DNA of 64,000 nucleotides, taken from CBDHCC01 sp965219235 (GTDB taxonomy: Bacteria; Pseudomonadota; Alphaproteobacteria; Sphingomonadales; Sphingomonadaceae). This document shows positions 7,781-20,330 of the stretch, piece by piece (the first letter of the stretch is position 1; each line of letters opens with the position of its first letter). The translations under genes were made by a program, and so were the position numbers. The stretch lies in NCBI GenBank assembly GCA_965219235.1, contig OZ244721.1, forward strand, positions 1,860,001 through 1,924,000, read 5' to 3'. The notes below the pieces were generated by a model that was not told the DNA's origin, made no database searches, and saw nothing but the letters and a program-made list of their open reading frames with translations.

Positions 7781-10180
7781 TTGGACCCCCGCCTCCTCGC
7801 CTGGTTCACGACACGCGGCTGGGCACCCCGCCGCCACCAGCTCGAGCTGCTCGATGCCGCCGCCCGGGATCAGCACGCGCTTCTCGTCGCCCCCACCGGG
7901 GCCGGCAAGACGCTGGCCGGCTTCCTGCCCACGCTGAACGCGCTGGCGAGCGACCCGCCGGACGGGCTCCACACCCTCTACATCTCCCCGCTCAAGGCTC
8001 TGGCGGTGGACGTGCGGCGCAACCTCCTGGCGCCGATCGAGGAGATCGGCCTGCCCATCCGGGTGGAGACCCGCACCGGCGACACGCCGTCGGACCGCAA
8101 GGCACGCCAGCGCGCGCGCCCGCCGCACGTGCTGATGACCACGCCGGAGTCGCTCTCGCTCCTGCTCAGCTACCCGGACGCCGCGACGTTGTTCGGCGGC
8201 CTGAAGACCATCGTGGTGGACGAGGTCCACGCCTTTGCCACCGGCAAGCGCGGCGACCTGCTGGCGCTCGCGCTCGCGCGCCTCGCAACCCTGTCGCCCA
8301 CGCTGCGGCGCGTCGCGCTGTCCGCCACCGTCGCCGACCCCGACGGCTACCGCGCCTGGCTGGCGCCGGACGGCGACATCGACGCCGTGCGACTGGTGGT
8401 CGGCGATCCCGGCGCGGAGCCGAACATCCGCATCGTGCTGCCCCAGGGTCGCGTGCCCTGGACCGGCCATTCCGGCCGCTACGCCGCGGCCGAGGTCATG
8501 CGCGAGATCGAGGCGCACGGGACCACGCTGGTCTTCTCCAACACGCGCTCGCTCGCCGAGCTGATCTTCCAGGACCTGTGGGCGGTCAACGAGCGCAACC
8601 TGCCGATCGGCGTCCACCATGGCAGCCTGTCACGGGAGGCGCGGCGCAAGGTGGAGCTGGCGATGGCGGAGGGGCGGCTGCGCGGGCTGGTCGCCACCTC
8701 GTCGCTGGACCTCGGCGTCGACTGGGGCGATGTCGACTGTGTCATCCAGATGGGCGCGCCGAAGGGTTCCTCGCGCCTGCTCCAGCGCATCGGGCGCTCC
8801 AACCACCGGCTGGACGAGCCGTCCGAGGCCATGATCGTGCCCGGCAATCGCTTCGAGTATCTGGAGGCGCGCGCCGCGCTGGACGCCGTCGAGGCGGGCG
8901 AACGCGACCCCGACATCTTCCGCCCCGGCGCGCTCGACGTGCTCGCCCAGCACCTGGTCGCCTGCGCCTGTGCGGAGCCGTTCGGCGAGGAGGCGATGAA
9001 GGCGGAGGTGCGCTCGGCGTTCCCCTACTCCGCGCTCACTGACGAGGTGTTCGACCGCGTTCTGCGGTTCGTCGCGACCGGCGGCTATGCGCTCAAGGCC
9101 TACGACAAGTTCAAGCGGCTGACGAAGGGGGCGGACGGGCTGTGGCGCCTCTCCCACCCGCGCTTCGCCGCTCAGCATCGGCTGAACGCCGGCATCATCG
9201 TGGACGCCGCGCTGCTGGACGTGCGCTTCAAGAACGGGCGCAAGCTCGGCACGGTGGAGGAGGCGTTCGCCGCGCAGCTGCAGCCGGGCGACACCTTCTT
9301 CTTCTCCGGCCTGAGCCTGGAGGTGCTCGGGATGAAGGACACCGACCTGACGGTGAAGGCGACCAGCCGGCCGGCGCGCATCCCGAAATACGGGGGCGCG
9401 CGGATGCCGCTGTCGACCAGCCTGGCCGACCGGGTGCGGACCTTCCTGCACGACCGCTCGTCCTGGCGGCGCTTTCCCGACGACGTGCGCGCGTGGCTGG
9501 AGATGCAGGATCGCCGCTCCCTCCTGCCCCGGCCCGACCAGATCCTGGTGGAGACCTTCCCGCGCGAGGGCGCGCACGACCTGCTCGTCTACGGCTTCGA
9601 GGGGTGGAACGCGCATCAGGCGCTGGGCATGCTCGTCACCAGGCGGATGGAGACGCGGGGCCTGGACCCGATCCGCTTCGTCGCCAGCGACTACGCCATC
9701 GCGATCACCAGCCTGAAGCCGGCGGCCGACCCGGTGAGCCTGCTGTCCGGCGACATCCTGGAGGACGAGTTCGTGGCATGGGTGGAGCGCTCCCACCTGC
9801 TCAAGCGCGCGTTCCGCGAGGTGGCGGTGATCGGCGGGCTGGTCGAGCGCCAGCATCCGGGCAAGCGCAAGACGGGACGGCAGGTCACCTTCTCCACCGA
9901 CCTGATCTACGACGTGCTGCAGCGTTGGGAGCCCGACCACCTCCTCCTGCGCGCCGCCTGGGACGACGCGCGCGCCAAGCTGACCGACGTCGGCCGGCTG
10001 GCGCGGCTGCTGGAGCGCGCCGAGGCCACGGCGGTCCACGTGGCCCTCGACCGGGTGAGCCCGCTGGCGGTCCCCGTGCTGGTGCTGATCGGGCGGGAGA
10101 CGGTGGCGACCGGCGCGGGCGACGACGCGCTGCTGGTGGAGGCCGAGGCGCTGGCGGCGGAGGCGATGCGGGCGGATTAG
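7781..10180 (+). CDS. Ligase-associated DNA damage response DEXH-box helicase (Lhr type)
   Basis: 799 residues from TTG 7781. The frame is open back to GTG 7598, which would add 61 residues encoded by REP-like repeats. Helicase motifs are clear: Q-like RHQLELL, Walker A APTGAGKTLAGF, motif II VDEVHAF (DEVH), SAT as LSATV, motif VI-like QRIGRSNHR. The C-terminal half is the Lhr core extension. It unwinds DNA 3' to 5' and is thought to act in DNA damage repair with a dedicated ligase, exonuclease and PdeM. Only the exonuclease is nearby (divergent). The start is the main uncertainty. Confidence 0.9.
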   Translation: MDPRLLAWFTTRGWAPRRHQLELLDAAARDQHALLVAPTGAGKTLAGFLPTLNALASDPPDGLHTLYISPLKALAVDVRRNLLAPIEEIGLPIRVETRTGDTPSDRKARQRARPPHVLMTTPESLSLLLSYPDAATLFGGLKTIVVDEVHAFATGKRGDLLALALARLATLSPTLRRVALSATVADPDGYRAWLAPDGDIDAVRLVVGDPGAEPNIRIVLPQGRVPWTGHSGRYAAAEVMREIEAHGTTLVFSNTRSLAELIFQDLWAVNERNLPIGVHHGSLSREARRKVELAMAEGRLRGLVATSSLDLGVDWGDVDCVIQMGAPKGSSRLLQRIGRSNHRLDEPSEAMIVPGNRFEYLEARAALDAVEAGERDPDIFRPGALDVLAQHLVACACAEPFGEEAMKAEVRSAFPYSALTDEVFDRVLRFVATGGYALKAYDKFKRLTKGADGLWRLSHPRFAAQHRLNAGIIVDAALLDVRFKNGRKLGTVEEAFAAQLQPGDTFFFSGLSLEVLGMKDTDLTVKATSRPARIPKYGGARMPLSTSLADRVRTFLHDRSSWRRFPDDVRAWLEMQDRRSLLPRPDQILVETFPREGAHDLLVYGFEGWNAHQALGMLVTRRMETRGLDPIRFVASDYAIAITSLKPAADPVSLLSGDILEDEFVAWVERSHLLKRAFREVAVIGGLVERQHPGKRKTGRQVTFSTDLIYDVLQRWEPDHLLLRAAWDDARAKLTDVGRLARLLERAEATAVHVALDRVSPLAVPVLVLIGRETVATGAGDDALLVEAEALAAEAMRAD

Positions 10181-10272
10181 GCGGGAGCGTCGGACCGGCC
10201 CATCCTACCGGCGGGAGGTGTCATGCCGGCGCGAGGTGACGAGTCCGCGCGCGCCGCCTATCCTGCGCCCCC

Positions 10273-11187
10273 ATGCTCCTCCCCTTCCTCCTCCAGGCGG
10301 CGCCGGTCTTCGAGCCCGCGCCGACACCGGACCAGCAGGAGGTGATCGCGGCCGAGCTCGACGCGCTGCGCCGACTGACGGTGCCGGTCGCGGTCAACGG
10401 CGGCGCGCCGTCGCGCTTCCTCATCGACACCGGTGCGGAGCGAACCGTCGTCTCGGAACTGATCGCCGCCGGCGTGCCGGGTCCACGCCGGCCGGCGACC
10501 CTCATCCACATGGCCGGCGTGTCGCCGGTCGAGGTCGTGACGCTCGACACCCTGGCGCTGGGATCCAGCGAGTACCGGCGGATCGAAGCGCCGATCCTGC
10601 GCCGCCGCCAGATGGGGGTCGATGGCGTGCTGGGCACCGACGCGCTGCAGGAACAGCGGATCCTGTTCGACTTCGCGGCGGGCGAGGTCACCGTCATCAG
10701 TCAAGGGGATCGCGCGCCGTCGGTGCGCGGCATCGTGATCCGGGCGCGGCGGCGCTCCGGCCGGCTGATCCTCACCACCGCCACCATCGACGGCGTCGCG
10801 GTCGACGTCGTGGTCGACACCGGCGCCCAGCGCACGGTCGGCAACGCCGCGCTGGCCGTGCGGCTGGCGCGGCGACGCGGCGGCGAGGTGGGGCTGCTCA
10901 CCTCGATCACTGGAGAGACGATCGCGACACGGAGGCTGGCGGTGCGGCGGCTCACAATCGGGAGGCTGGCCTTCGACGATTTCGCGATCGCCATCATCGA
11001 CAGCCCGGTCTTCGCCCGCCTCGACCTGTCCAACCGGCCCGCGATCCTGCTGGGAATGGACGCGATCGGCCGGTTCGAGCGCGTTCTGGTCGATTTTCCG
11101 AATCGATCGGTCCGCTTCGCGCTGGCGGACGCGCGGCCGCGCCTGTCTCCTCCATCCGGCCCGAACGCAAAAAAGCCCCACCCGTGA
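10273..11187 (+). CDS. Tandem retropepsin-like aspartic protease
   Basis: 304 residues with two retropepsin-like halves. Each has the catalytic triad: IDTGAERT (Asp52) and VDTGAQRT (Asp182), each followed by a downstream hydrophobic-Gly segment (VDGVLGTD and PAILLGMD). A short hydrophobic N-terminus (MLLPFLLQA) may be a weak signal peptide. Retropepsins usually dimerise to join two DTG sites; a tandem copy could form the active site within one chain. The substrate is unknown. Its last codons overlap, on the other strand, the hairpin terminator of the rRNA operon. Confidence 0.85.
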   Translation: MLLPFLLQAAPVFEPAPTPDQQEVIAAELDALRRLTVPVAVNGGAPSRFLIDTGAERTVVSELIAAGVPGPRRPATLIHMAGVSPVEVVTLDTLALGSSEYRRIEAPILRRRQMGVDGVLGTDALQEQRILFDFAAGEVTVISQGDRAPSVRGIVIRARRRSGRLILTTATIDGVAVDVVVDTGAQRTVGNAALAVRLARRRGGEVGLLTSITGETIATRRLAVRRLTIGRLAFDDFAIAIIDSPVFARLDLSNRPAILLGMDAIGRFERVLVDFPNRSVRFALADARPRLSPPSGPNAKKPHP

Positions 11188-11202
11188 AGGTGAGGCCGTT
11201 TT
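11169..11202 (-). terminator. Intrinsic terminator of the rRNA operon
   Basis: Read on the minus strand, GGCCTCACC, a short loop and GGGTGGGGC form a stem that is followed by six T residues. It lies just after tRNA-fMet. The same bases code for the last residues of the convergent retropepsin gene. Confidence 0.85.
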
Positions 11203-11211
11203 CACGTGAAG

Positions 11212-11289
<78 letters not shown>

Positions 11290-11357
11290 CCAAAGGTTCG
11301 AACCGTCCGGTCCCGTTGGGATCCAAGCGGCTCTGACATGATGAATGGGTTTGAACA

Positions 11358-11375
11358 CGATCCCGCCCGCCGGCC
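11358..11375 (-). repeat. 5S rRNA processing stem, 3' arm
   Basis: The 18 bases at 11358-11375 are a perfect inverted copy of 11502-11519. In the transcript the two arms would pair and enclose the 5S rRNA, giving a duplex of the kind cut by RNase III. Confidence 0.75.
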
Positions 11376-11380
11376 GTGAA

Positions 11381-11496
11381 GCCTGGCGACGACCTACTCT
11401 TCCGGCGCTTGAGCGACAGTACCATCGGCGCTGCCCGGTTTCACGGCCGAGTTCGAGATGGGATCGGGTGGGTCACGGGCGCCATGGTCACCAAGC
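11381..11496 (-). rRNA. rrf: 5S ribosomal RNA
   Basis: About 116 bases. The ends GCTTGGTGAC and GTCGCCAGGC pair as the terminal helix, and the inner part carries CCCATCTCGAACTCGG and the GCCGATGGTACTG segment of bacterial 5S. Ends are estimated to within a few bases. Confidence 0.93.
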
Positions 11497-11501
11497 TGCA
11501 A

Positions 11502-11519
11502 GGCCGGCGGGCGGGATCG
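11502..11519 (-). repeat. 5S rRNA processing stem, 5' arm
   Basis: Perfect inverted partner of 11358-11375; it lies just upstream of 5S in the transcript. Confidence 0.75.
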
Positions 11520-11535
11520 GGTTTGAAAATCGATG

Positions 11536-11557
11536 CAAATGGCTGAGGACCAACTCC
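11536..11557 (-). repeat. 23S rRNA processing stem, 3' arm
   Basis: These 22 bases pair, apart from a 3-base internal mismatch and one extra base, with 14462-14484 on the far side of the 23S gene (AAATGGCTGAG against CTCAGCCATTT). The long stem is the expected RNase III site of the 23S precursor. Confidence 0.75.
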
Positions 11558-11607
11558 TCATCGAACGACTGCCAAACGGCAGGGCTGTCGATGATGGTGG
11601 GACTCAA

Positions 11608-14412
<2,805 letters not shown>

Positions 14413-14461
14413 CACACCACCAGCGACAGCCCTGCGAACAGGGCGAACACGCCGATCATGT

Positions 14462-14484
14462 GGAGTTGATATCTCAGCCATTTG
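14462..14484 (-). repeat. 23S rRNA processing stem, 5' arm
   Basis: Pairs with 11536-11557 across the 23S gene, with a small internal mismatch. Confidence 0.75.
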
Positions 14485-14550
14485 TGCAGCGGCGCCCGCC
14501 CATCCGAAGATCGGCGCGACGCCACCGCGGCATCGATTTTTCAAACCCAT

Positions 14551-14568
14551 TCACAATGTCAAAGATCG
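14551..14568 (-). promoter_or_regulatory. boxA antitermination site in the 16S-23S spacer
   Basis: On the minus strand the bases read CGATCTTTGACATTGTGA, matching the alphaproteobacterial boxA pattern CTTTGACATTGT. It lies between tRNA-Ala and 23S, where the Nus complex reloads on the transcript. Confidence 0.6.
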
Positions 14569-14640
14569 GAAGCGTGACGCTTCCTCCGCACGATCGCTCG
14601 TGCGGGACTGTTGTTCTTCATACCTGGACTATCAGATGGT

Positions 14641-14716
14641 TGGTGGAACCTATCGGGATCGAACCGATGACCCCCTGCTTGCAAAGCAGGTGCTCTCCCA
14701 GCTGAGCTAAGGCCCC
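14641..14716 (-). tRNA. tRNA-Ala (anticodon TGC)
   Basis: 76 bases with encoded CCA. Minus strand begins GGGGCCTTAGCTCAGC and has anticodon loop TTTGCAA and T-arm GGTTCGATCCC. It is the second spacer tRNA of the rRNA operon. Confidence 0.97.
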
Positions 14717-14738
14717 TCACCAGATCCCGCCATGAGGA

Positions 14739-14815
<77 letters not shown>

Positions 14816-14912
14816 CATCCGTACCCCGCCGACCGTGAACGGCCGAAGAGGCAGGCACAGGCCGGCGCAAACATCCACCCACCGCGAGTCGCCCCGCGAG
14901 GGGTGGGTCCAG

Positions 14913-14937
14913 GATGAAGGGACATGAGGACGGCGGC
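14913..14937 (-). repeat. 16S rRNA processing stem, 3' arm
   Basis: The 25 bases are an inverted copy of 16653-16677 with two mismatches; 14 bases at the inner end match perfectly. The duplex would enclose the 16S precursor for RNase III. Confidence 0.8.
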
Positions 14938-14996
14938 AATGTTCTTCGGACCATCGGAAGCTGGACCCCGTTGCGAACAGCGGGCGCACTCCGACG

Positions 14997-16495
<1,499 letters not shown>

Positions 16496-16652
16496 GATGT
16501 TCGACCGACCACCCGGGGGAAAACCCAGGAGGACGGCCGCCATATCTAGGAGCCGATACCTGCACATCACATATACTGTGGATATGTAACGAGACATGGT
16601 AACGGCCTGGCTTTCACCGAGCACCCGACGCCTAGAAGCCGCCGGACCCGGA

Positions 16653-16677
16653 GCCGCCGCCCACATGTCCCTTCATC
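16653..16677 (-). repeat. 16S rRNA processing stem, 5' arm
   Basis: Pairs with 14913-14937 across the 16S gene, two mismatches in 25 bases. Confidence 0.8.
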
Positions 16678-16681
16678 GTTT

Positions 16682-16699
16682 CAACAATGTCAAAGAGCG
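16682..16699 (-). promoter_or_regulatory. boxA antitermination site in the rRNA leader
   Basis: On the minus strand the bases read CGCTCTTTGACATTGTTG, matching boxA (GCTCTTTGACATTGT). It lies upstream of the 16S processing stem and about 100 bases after the promoter, as expected for rRNA antitermination. Confidence 0.65.
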
Positions 16700-16802
16700 A
16701 GCCGACGCGGCTTCGACCCCTAGGTTGAGGTTTCAGTGCGCCGGAGCTAGTGGTGACCACGGCGACGCGTTCCCGAAGGGCCGTATCGCTGCGATGAACA
16801 TG

Positions 16803-16831
16803 GGTATATGCCTCGTCTCCGGGGCCGTCAA
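16803..16831 (-). promoter_or_regulatory. rRNA operon promoter
   Basis: On the minus strand: -35 TTGACG (16826-16831), a 17-base spacer, and -10 TATACC (16803-16808). An A-rich stretch, AACAAAATTGCAAAAAG, lies upstream of the -35 like an UP element. Transcription would start near 16796, giving a leader of about 300 bases that holds boxA and the 16S stem. The region to 16939 has no gene. Confidence 0.75.
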
Positions 16832-16939
16832 CCGGCTTTTTGCAATTTTGTTGCGCCGGAGCCATTCCTCGCCCTGCGGCGACCGCCCAGCGCATCCTCA
16901 ACCCGTTGTTCATCGGCACCCCCTATCGGCCATTCCGAA

Positions 16940-17929
16940 ATGAGCACCCCCACCCTCTCCGTCGCCATGAGCGTGTACAACGCCGATCGTTTCCTGGACG
17001 AGGCGATCGCCAGCATCCGCGCGCAGACCCACACCGGGTTCGAGTTCCTGATCCTGAACGACGGATCGTCGGACGACAGCCGCGCCGTCATCGACCGCCA
17101 TGCGGGCGAGGACGCTCGCATCGTACCGATCCACCGCGAGAACAGGGGACTGGTCGCCAGCCTCAACGAGCTGGTCGGGCGCGCCCGGGCGCCGGTCGTC
17201 GCGCGGATGGACGCCGACGATGTGGCGCTGCCGGAGCGGTTCACGCGCCAGCTCGCCTTCCTGGACGCCAATCCCGACTACGGCGTGGTCGGCTGCTGGA
17301 CGTCGGATATCGACTCGCGCGGGGAGCCTTATCCGCTCCGCGGTCCCGACCACCCGGTCACGCACGAGGAGTTCCTGCGCTCGGTCGGCCGCGGCCCGCT
17401 CCTGTGCCACCCGTCGGCCATGTTCCGGGTGGAGGCGGTGCGCGGGGTCGGCGGCTATCACGGCGCCTTCCGCCATTGCGAGGACTTCGACCTGTGGTTG
17501 CGACTCGCCGGCGTGACGAAGCTCGGCAGCCTGCCCGAACGGCTGCTGCGCTACCGCCACACGGCCGAGCAGGTGTCGTCGCGCCACGCGGTCGAGCAGC
17601 AGACCGGGGCCGCCGTCTCCTACATCGCCTGGCGGGAGCGCGAGGCCGGCCGCCCCGATCCGACCGCCGACCTGACCCGTCTGCCGCCGCTGGCCGAGCT
17701 CGACCGGCTGTTCGGCCGACCCGGTGTCGCCGAGGAGGTCCGCGCCCGCGTCGCGCCCGGGCTGATCTATTCCGAGAGCGCGCTGGGCAGCGACGGCTAC
17801 GACCTGCTGCTCGACCACGTGCGCGAGGGCGGGGAGACGCCCGGCCTCTGGCGCACGGTCGCGCGCCTGGCGAGGCTGGGTCATCCCGGACGCGCGGCGC
17901 GACTCGCGGCGGCGCTCGCCATCCGATGA
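16940..17929 (+). CDS. Glycosyltransferase family 2 protein
   Basis: 329 residues, GT-A fold. The opening LSVAMSVYNADRFLDEAIAS is the usual GT2 beginning, ILNDGSSDDS binds the nucleotide, and the metal motif DAD is at residues 91-93. The HCEDFDLWLRL segment carries the ED catalytic motif. It probably adds a sugar to a lipid-linked chain at the inner membrane. Start ATG 16940 removes a non-matching upstream extension. It is first in a set with a flippase and a second glycosyltransferase, which suggests surface polysaccharide synthesis. Confidence 0.9.
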   Translation: MSTPTLSVAMSVYNADRFLDEAIASIRAQTHTGFEFLILNDGSSDDSRAVIDRHAGEDARIVPIHRENRGLVASLNELVGRARAPVVARMDADDVALPERFTRQLAFLDANPDYGVVGCWTSDIDSRGEPYPLRGPDHPVTHEEFLRSVGRGPLLCHPSAMFRVEAVRGVGGYHGAFRHCEDFDLWLRLAGVTKLGSLPERLLRYRHTAEQVSSRHAVEQQTGAAVSYIAWREREAGRPDPTADLTRLPPLAELDRLFGRPGVAEEVRARVAPGLIYSESALGSDGYDLLLDHVREGGETPGLWRTVARLARLGHPGRAARLAAALAIR

Positions 17930-17948
17930 TCCGAGCGAAGCCCCGGTC

Positions 17949-19421
17949 GTGAGCGTGCGCGCCGCCGCCATCTGGTCGATGGCGTCCCAATATGTCGTCT
18001 TCGTGGTCGGCTTCGCGGTCAGCGTCGTCGTGTCGCGCTTCTTCCTCGTGCCCGCCGAGGTCGGGCTCTTCTCCATCGCGCTGGCGGCGGCGCTGATGGT
18101 GGCGATCCTGCAGGATTTCGGCCTCACCCGCTACATCGCCGGACGGCCGGCGATGAGCCGCGAGGAGATCCGCGTCTGCTCGTCGGTCTCGGCGCTCTTC
18201 GCGCTCGTGATCGCGGCCGTGGTCGCGGCGCTGGCCTGGCCGATGGCGCGGTTCTACGCGGAGCCGGGGCTGACCCGGCTGATGCTGGTGATCGCCGGCT
18301 CCTACCTGCTCGTGCCCTTCTCGGTGGTGCCCTTCGCGCTCGCCACCCGCGCGATGGATTTCCGGGCGGTGTTCCTCATCAACGCCACCGGCGCGGTGGT
18401 GGGCGGGGGCGCGTCGCTGGCCCTCGCCGCCGCCGGACTGTCGGCCGAGTCGCTCGCCTGGGGCATGGTGGCGCAGGCGATCGCGCGCGCCGCCGTGGCC
18501 CAGTGGACGCACCCCGCCCCCGTGCCGCTGGTGCCCCGCCTCGGCCGCGCCGGCGAGGTGGTGCGCTTCGGCTCGCTCAATTCGGTGCTGTTCGTGTCGG
18601 GCGCGATCGGCTCGCGATCGGCGGACCTGGTGGTCGGTCGGCTGCTGACGCTCGCCGCCGTCGGCCTGTTCAGCCGCGCGACCGCGCTGTCGGGCCAGCT
18701 GAGGATGCTGGTGTCGGGCGCGATCAGCGGCGTGTTCTACCCCGCCTTCGCGCGCATCCGCGACCGGGGCGAGGCGCTGGGACCGCCCTATGCGCGCGTG
18801 GTCGCCGGCTACACCGTGGTCACCTGGCCGGCGATGGCGGGCCTGGCGCTCGCGTCCCGCCCCCTGGTGCTGGGCCTCTATGGCGAGGACTGGGCCGGGG
18901 TGGCGCCCGTGCTGGTCTGGGTGGCGCTCGCCGAAATGGTCTTCGTGGCGCTGCCGCTCCATGTCGAGCTGCCGATCCTGCTCGGCCGGATGCGGCGGCT
19001 GCTCGCCTTCAACGTCGTCGACACGGTGCTCTCGATCGCGCTGCTCGCCGCATTGGCGAGGTTCGGCGTGGAGTGGGCCGCGATCTCGCGCGTGGTCTAC
19101 GCGCTCGCGTGGTTCGCGCTCTACGCGCCGCTGTTGAGCGCGCTGGTGGCGATCGACTGGCGGCAACTCGGATCGGCCTACCTGCGCAGCGGCCTCGCCA
19201 CGCTCGCCGCGATCGGGCCGATGGCGCTGGCGCTGTGGATCTGGCCCGCGGGCGCGGCCGTGCCGCTGCTGGCGCTGGCGGGACTCGCGCTGGCGGGCGT
19301 CGCCTGCTGGCTGGGAACGGTGTTCCTGGTGCGCCACCCCGCCGCGTCGGACATCCGCGAGATGGCCCGCACCGCGCTGGAGCGGCCATTGCGCGCGCTG
19401 CGCGCCCGGTGGGCGGGATGA
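17949..19421 (+). CDS. Wzx-like polysaccharide flippase (MATE/MOP superfamily)
   Basis: 490 residues with about twelve to fourteen hydrophobic helices. The start AIWSMASQYVVFVVGF and the segment SRFFLVPAEVGLFSIALA match the lipopolysaccharide/exopolysaccharide flippase family (MVIN/RfbX type), which moves lipid-linked oligosaccharides across the inner membrane. The start is GTG 17949, 19 bases after the previous stop. Its stop overlaps the next start (ATGA). Confidence 0.9.
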   Translation: MSVRAAAIWSMASQYVVFVVGFAVSVVVSRFFLVPAEVGLFSIALAAALMVAILQDFGLTRYIAGRPAMSREEIRVCSSVSALFALVIAAVVAALAWPMARFYAEPGLTRLMLVIAGSYLLVPFSVVPFALATRAMDFRAVFLINATGAVVGGGASLALAAAGLSAESLAWGMVAQAIARAAVAQWTHPAPVPLVPRLGRAGEVVRFGSLNSVLFVSGAIGSRSADLVVGRLLTLAAVGLFSRATALSGQLRMLVSGAISGVFYPAFARIRDRGEALGPPYARVVAGYTVVTWPAMAGLALASRPLVLGLYGEDWAGVAPVLVWVALAEMVFVALPLHVELPILLGRMRRLLAFNVVDTVLSIALLAALARFGVEWAAISRVVYALAWFALYAPLLSALVAIDWRQLGSAYLRSGLATLAAIGPMALALWIWPAGAAVPLLALAGLALAGVACWLGTVFLVRHPAASDIREMARTALERPLRALRARWAG

Positions 19422-20293
19422 GCTTCGTCTATCTGGTCGCCGCGCACGACCGGCCCGACCAGCTCGCCGCCCTCATCGACCGGCTGCTGCCGCCCGGCAC
19501 GCCCGATCGCGCCGTCCTGCATCTGGACCGCCGTTCGGCGCTGTGGCGCGAGCAGCGGGCGCGCTTCGCCGCCCACCCGTCCCAGCGCGTCGAGGTGATC
19601 GCGCGGCCCGTCGCGGTGCGCTGGGGCCATCCCAGCCAGCTCGCCGCCACTCGGCTGATGCTGGAGGCGGCGCTCCTCCGGCCCTTCGCGCTCGCCCACC
19701 ATCTGAGCGGCACCGACTGGCCGGTCGTGCCGCGCGCCCGCATCGCCGCCGATGTCGCCGCTCAGCCGGACGCGGTCTGGGCGACCGTGCTCGGCCCCGA
19801 GCAGGAGGAGCGGATGCAGCGCTGGTGGCTGGACGAGCGTGCGCTCGCCGCCCGCCTGCCATCGGCCTGGCGCGAGCAGCTGGAGTGGACGGCGGGCCGG
19901 CTGCAGCGGCGCGCGCACCGGGCCGCGCACCGCTTCGCCGGCGCCCGCGCGCGTCCCTTCGGACCGTGGCGCAAGGGCTGGAGCTGGTGGTCGGTGCCGC
20001 CCGACGCCGCCCGCGCGCTCGCCGGCGGCATCGCCGCGCTGGAGGCGACCGGGCGGCTGAGGGGCACGGCCTGCAGCGACGAGCACGTCTCCGCCACCCT
20101 CCTGCACCGCCGGTTCGGCGACCGGCTGACGGACTATCGCCGCTATGTGCGCTGGCCGGAGGGAGCGGCCAGCCCCGCGTTCCTCTCGCCCGACGAGTGG
20201 CCCCGGATCGCGGCGTCGGACGCCTGGTTCGCGCGCAAGATCGACGCCGCCGCCGAACCGGGCTGGCGGATCGCCGCGCCGGCGTTCGGGTGA
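19418..20293 (+). CDS. Core-2/I-branching enzyme-like glycosyltransferase (GT14 family)
   Basis: 291 residues. The segments FVYLVAAHDRPDQL, RWGHPSQLAATRLMLEAAL and HHLSGTDWPV are typical of the bacterial beta-1,6-N-acetylglucosaminyltransferase-like family (GT14). The late SDEHVSATLL carries the conserved acidic residues. The sugar and acceptor are unknown; the company of a GT2 enzyme and a flippase points to a glycan for export. Start ATG 19418 overlaps the flippase stop. Confidence 0.85.
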   Translation: MSFVYLVAAHDRPDQLAALIDRLLPPGTPDRAVLHLDRRSALWREQRARFAAHPSQRVEVIARPVAVRWGHPSQLAATRLMLEAALLRPFALAHHLSGTDWPVVPRARIAADVAAQPDAVWATVLGPEQEERMQRWWLDERALAARLPSAWREQLEWTAGRLQRRAHRAAHRFAGARARPFGPWRKGWSWWSVPPDAARALAGGIAALEATGRLRGTACSDEHVSATLLHRRFGDRLTDYRRYVRWPEGAASPAFLSPDEWPRIAASDAWFARKIDAAAEPGWRIAAPAFG

Positions 20294-20330
20294 ACCCGCT
20301 CAATCCCCTGCGTGAAACAGCACCTCGCCG

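Noticed and set aside
18503..20293. 596-residue frame covering the flippase and GT14 region
   Set aside because: Only its last 291 residues are real protein, starting at 19418; the upstream part is out of frame with the flippase.
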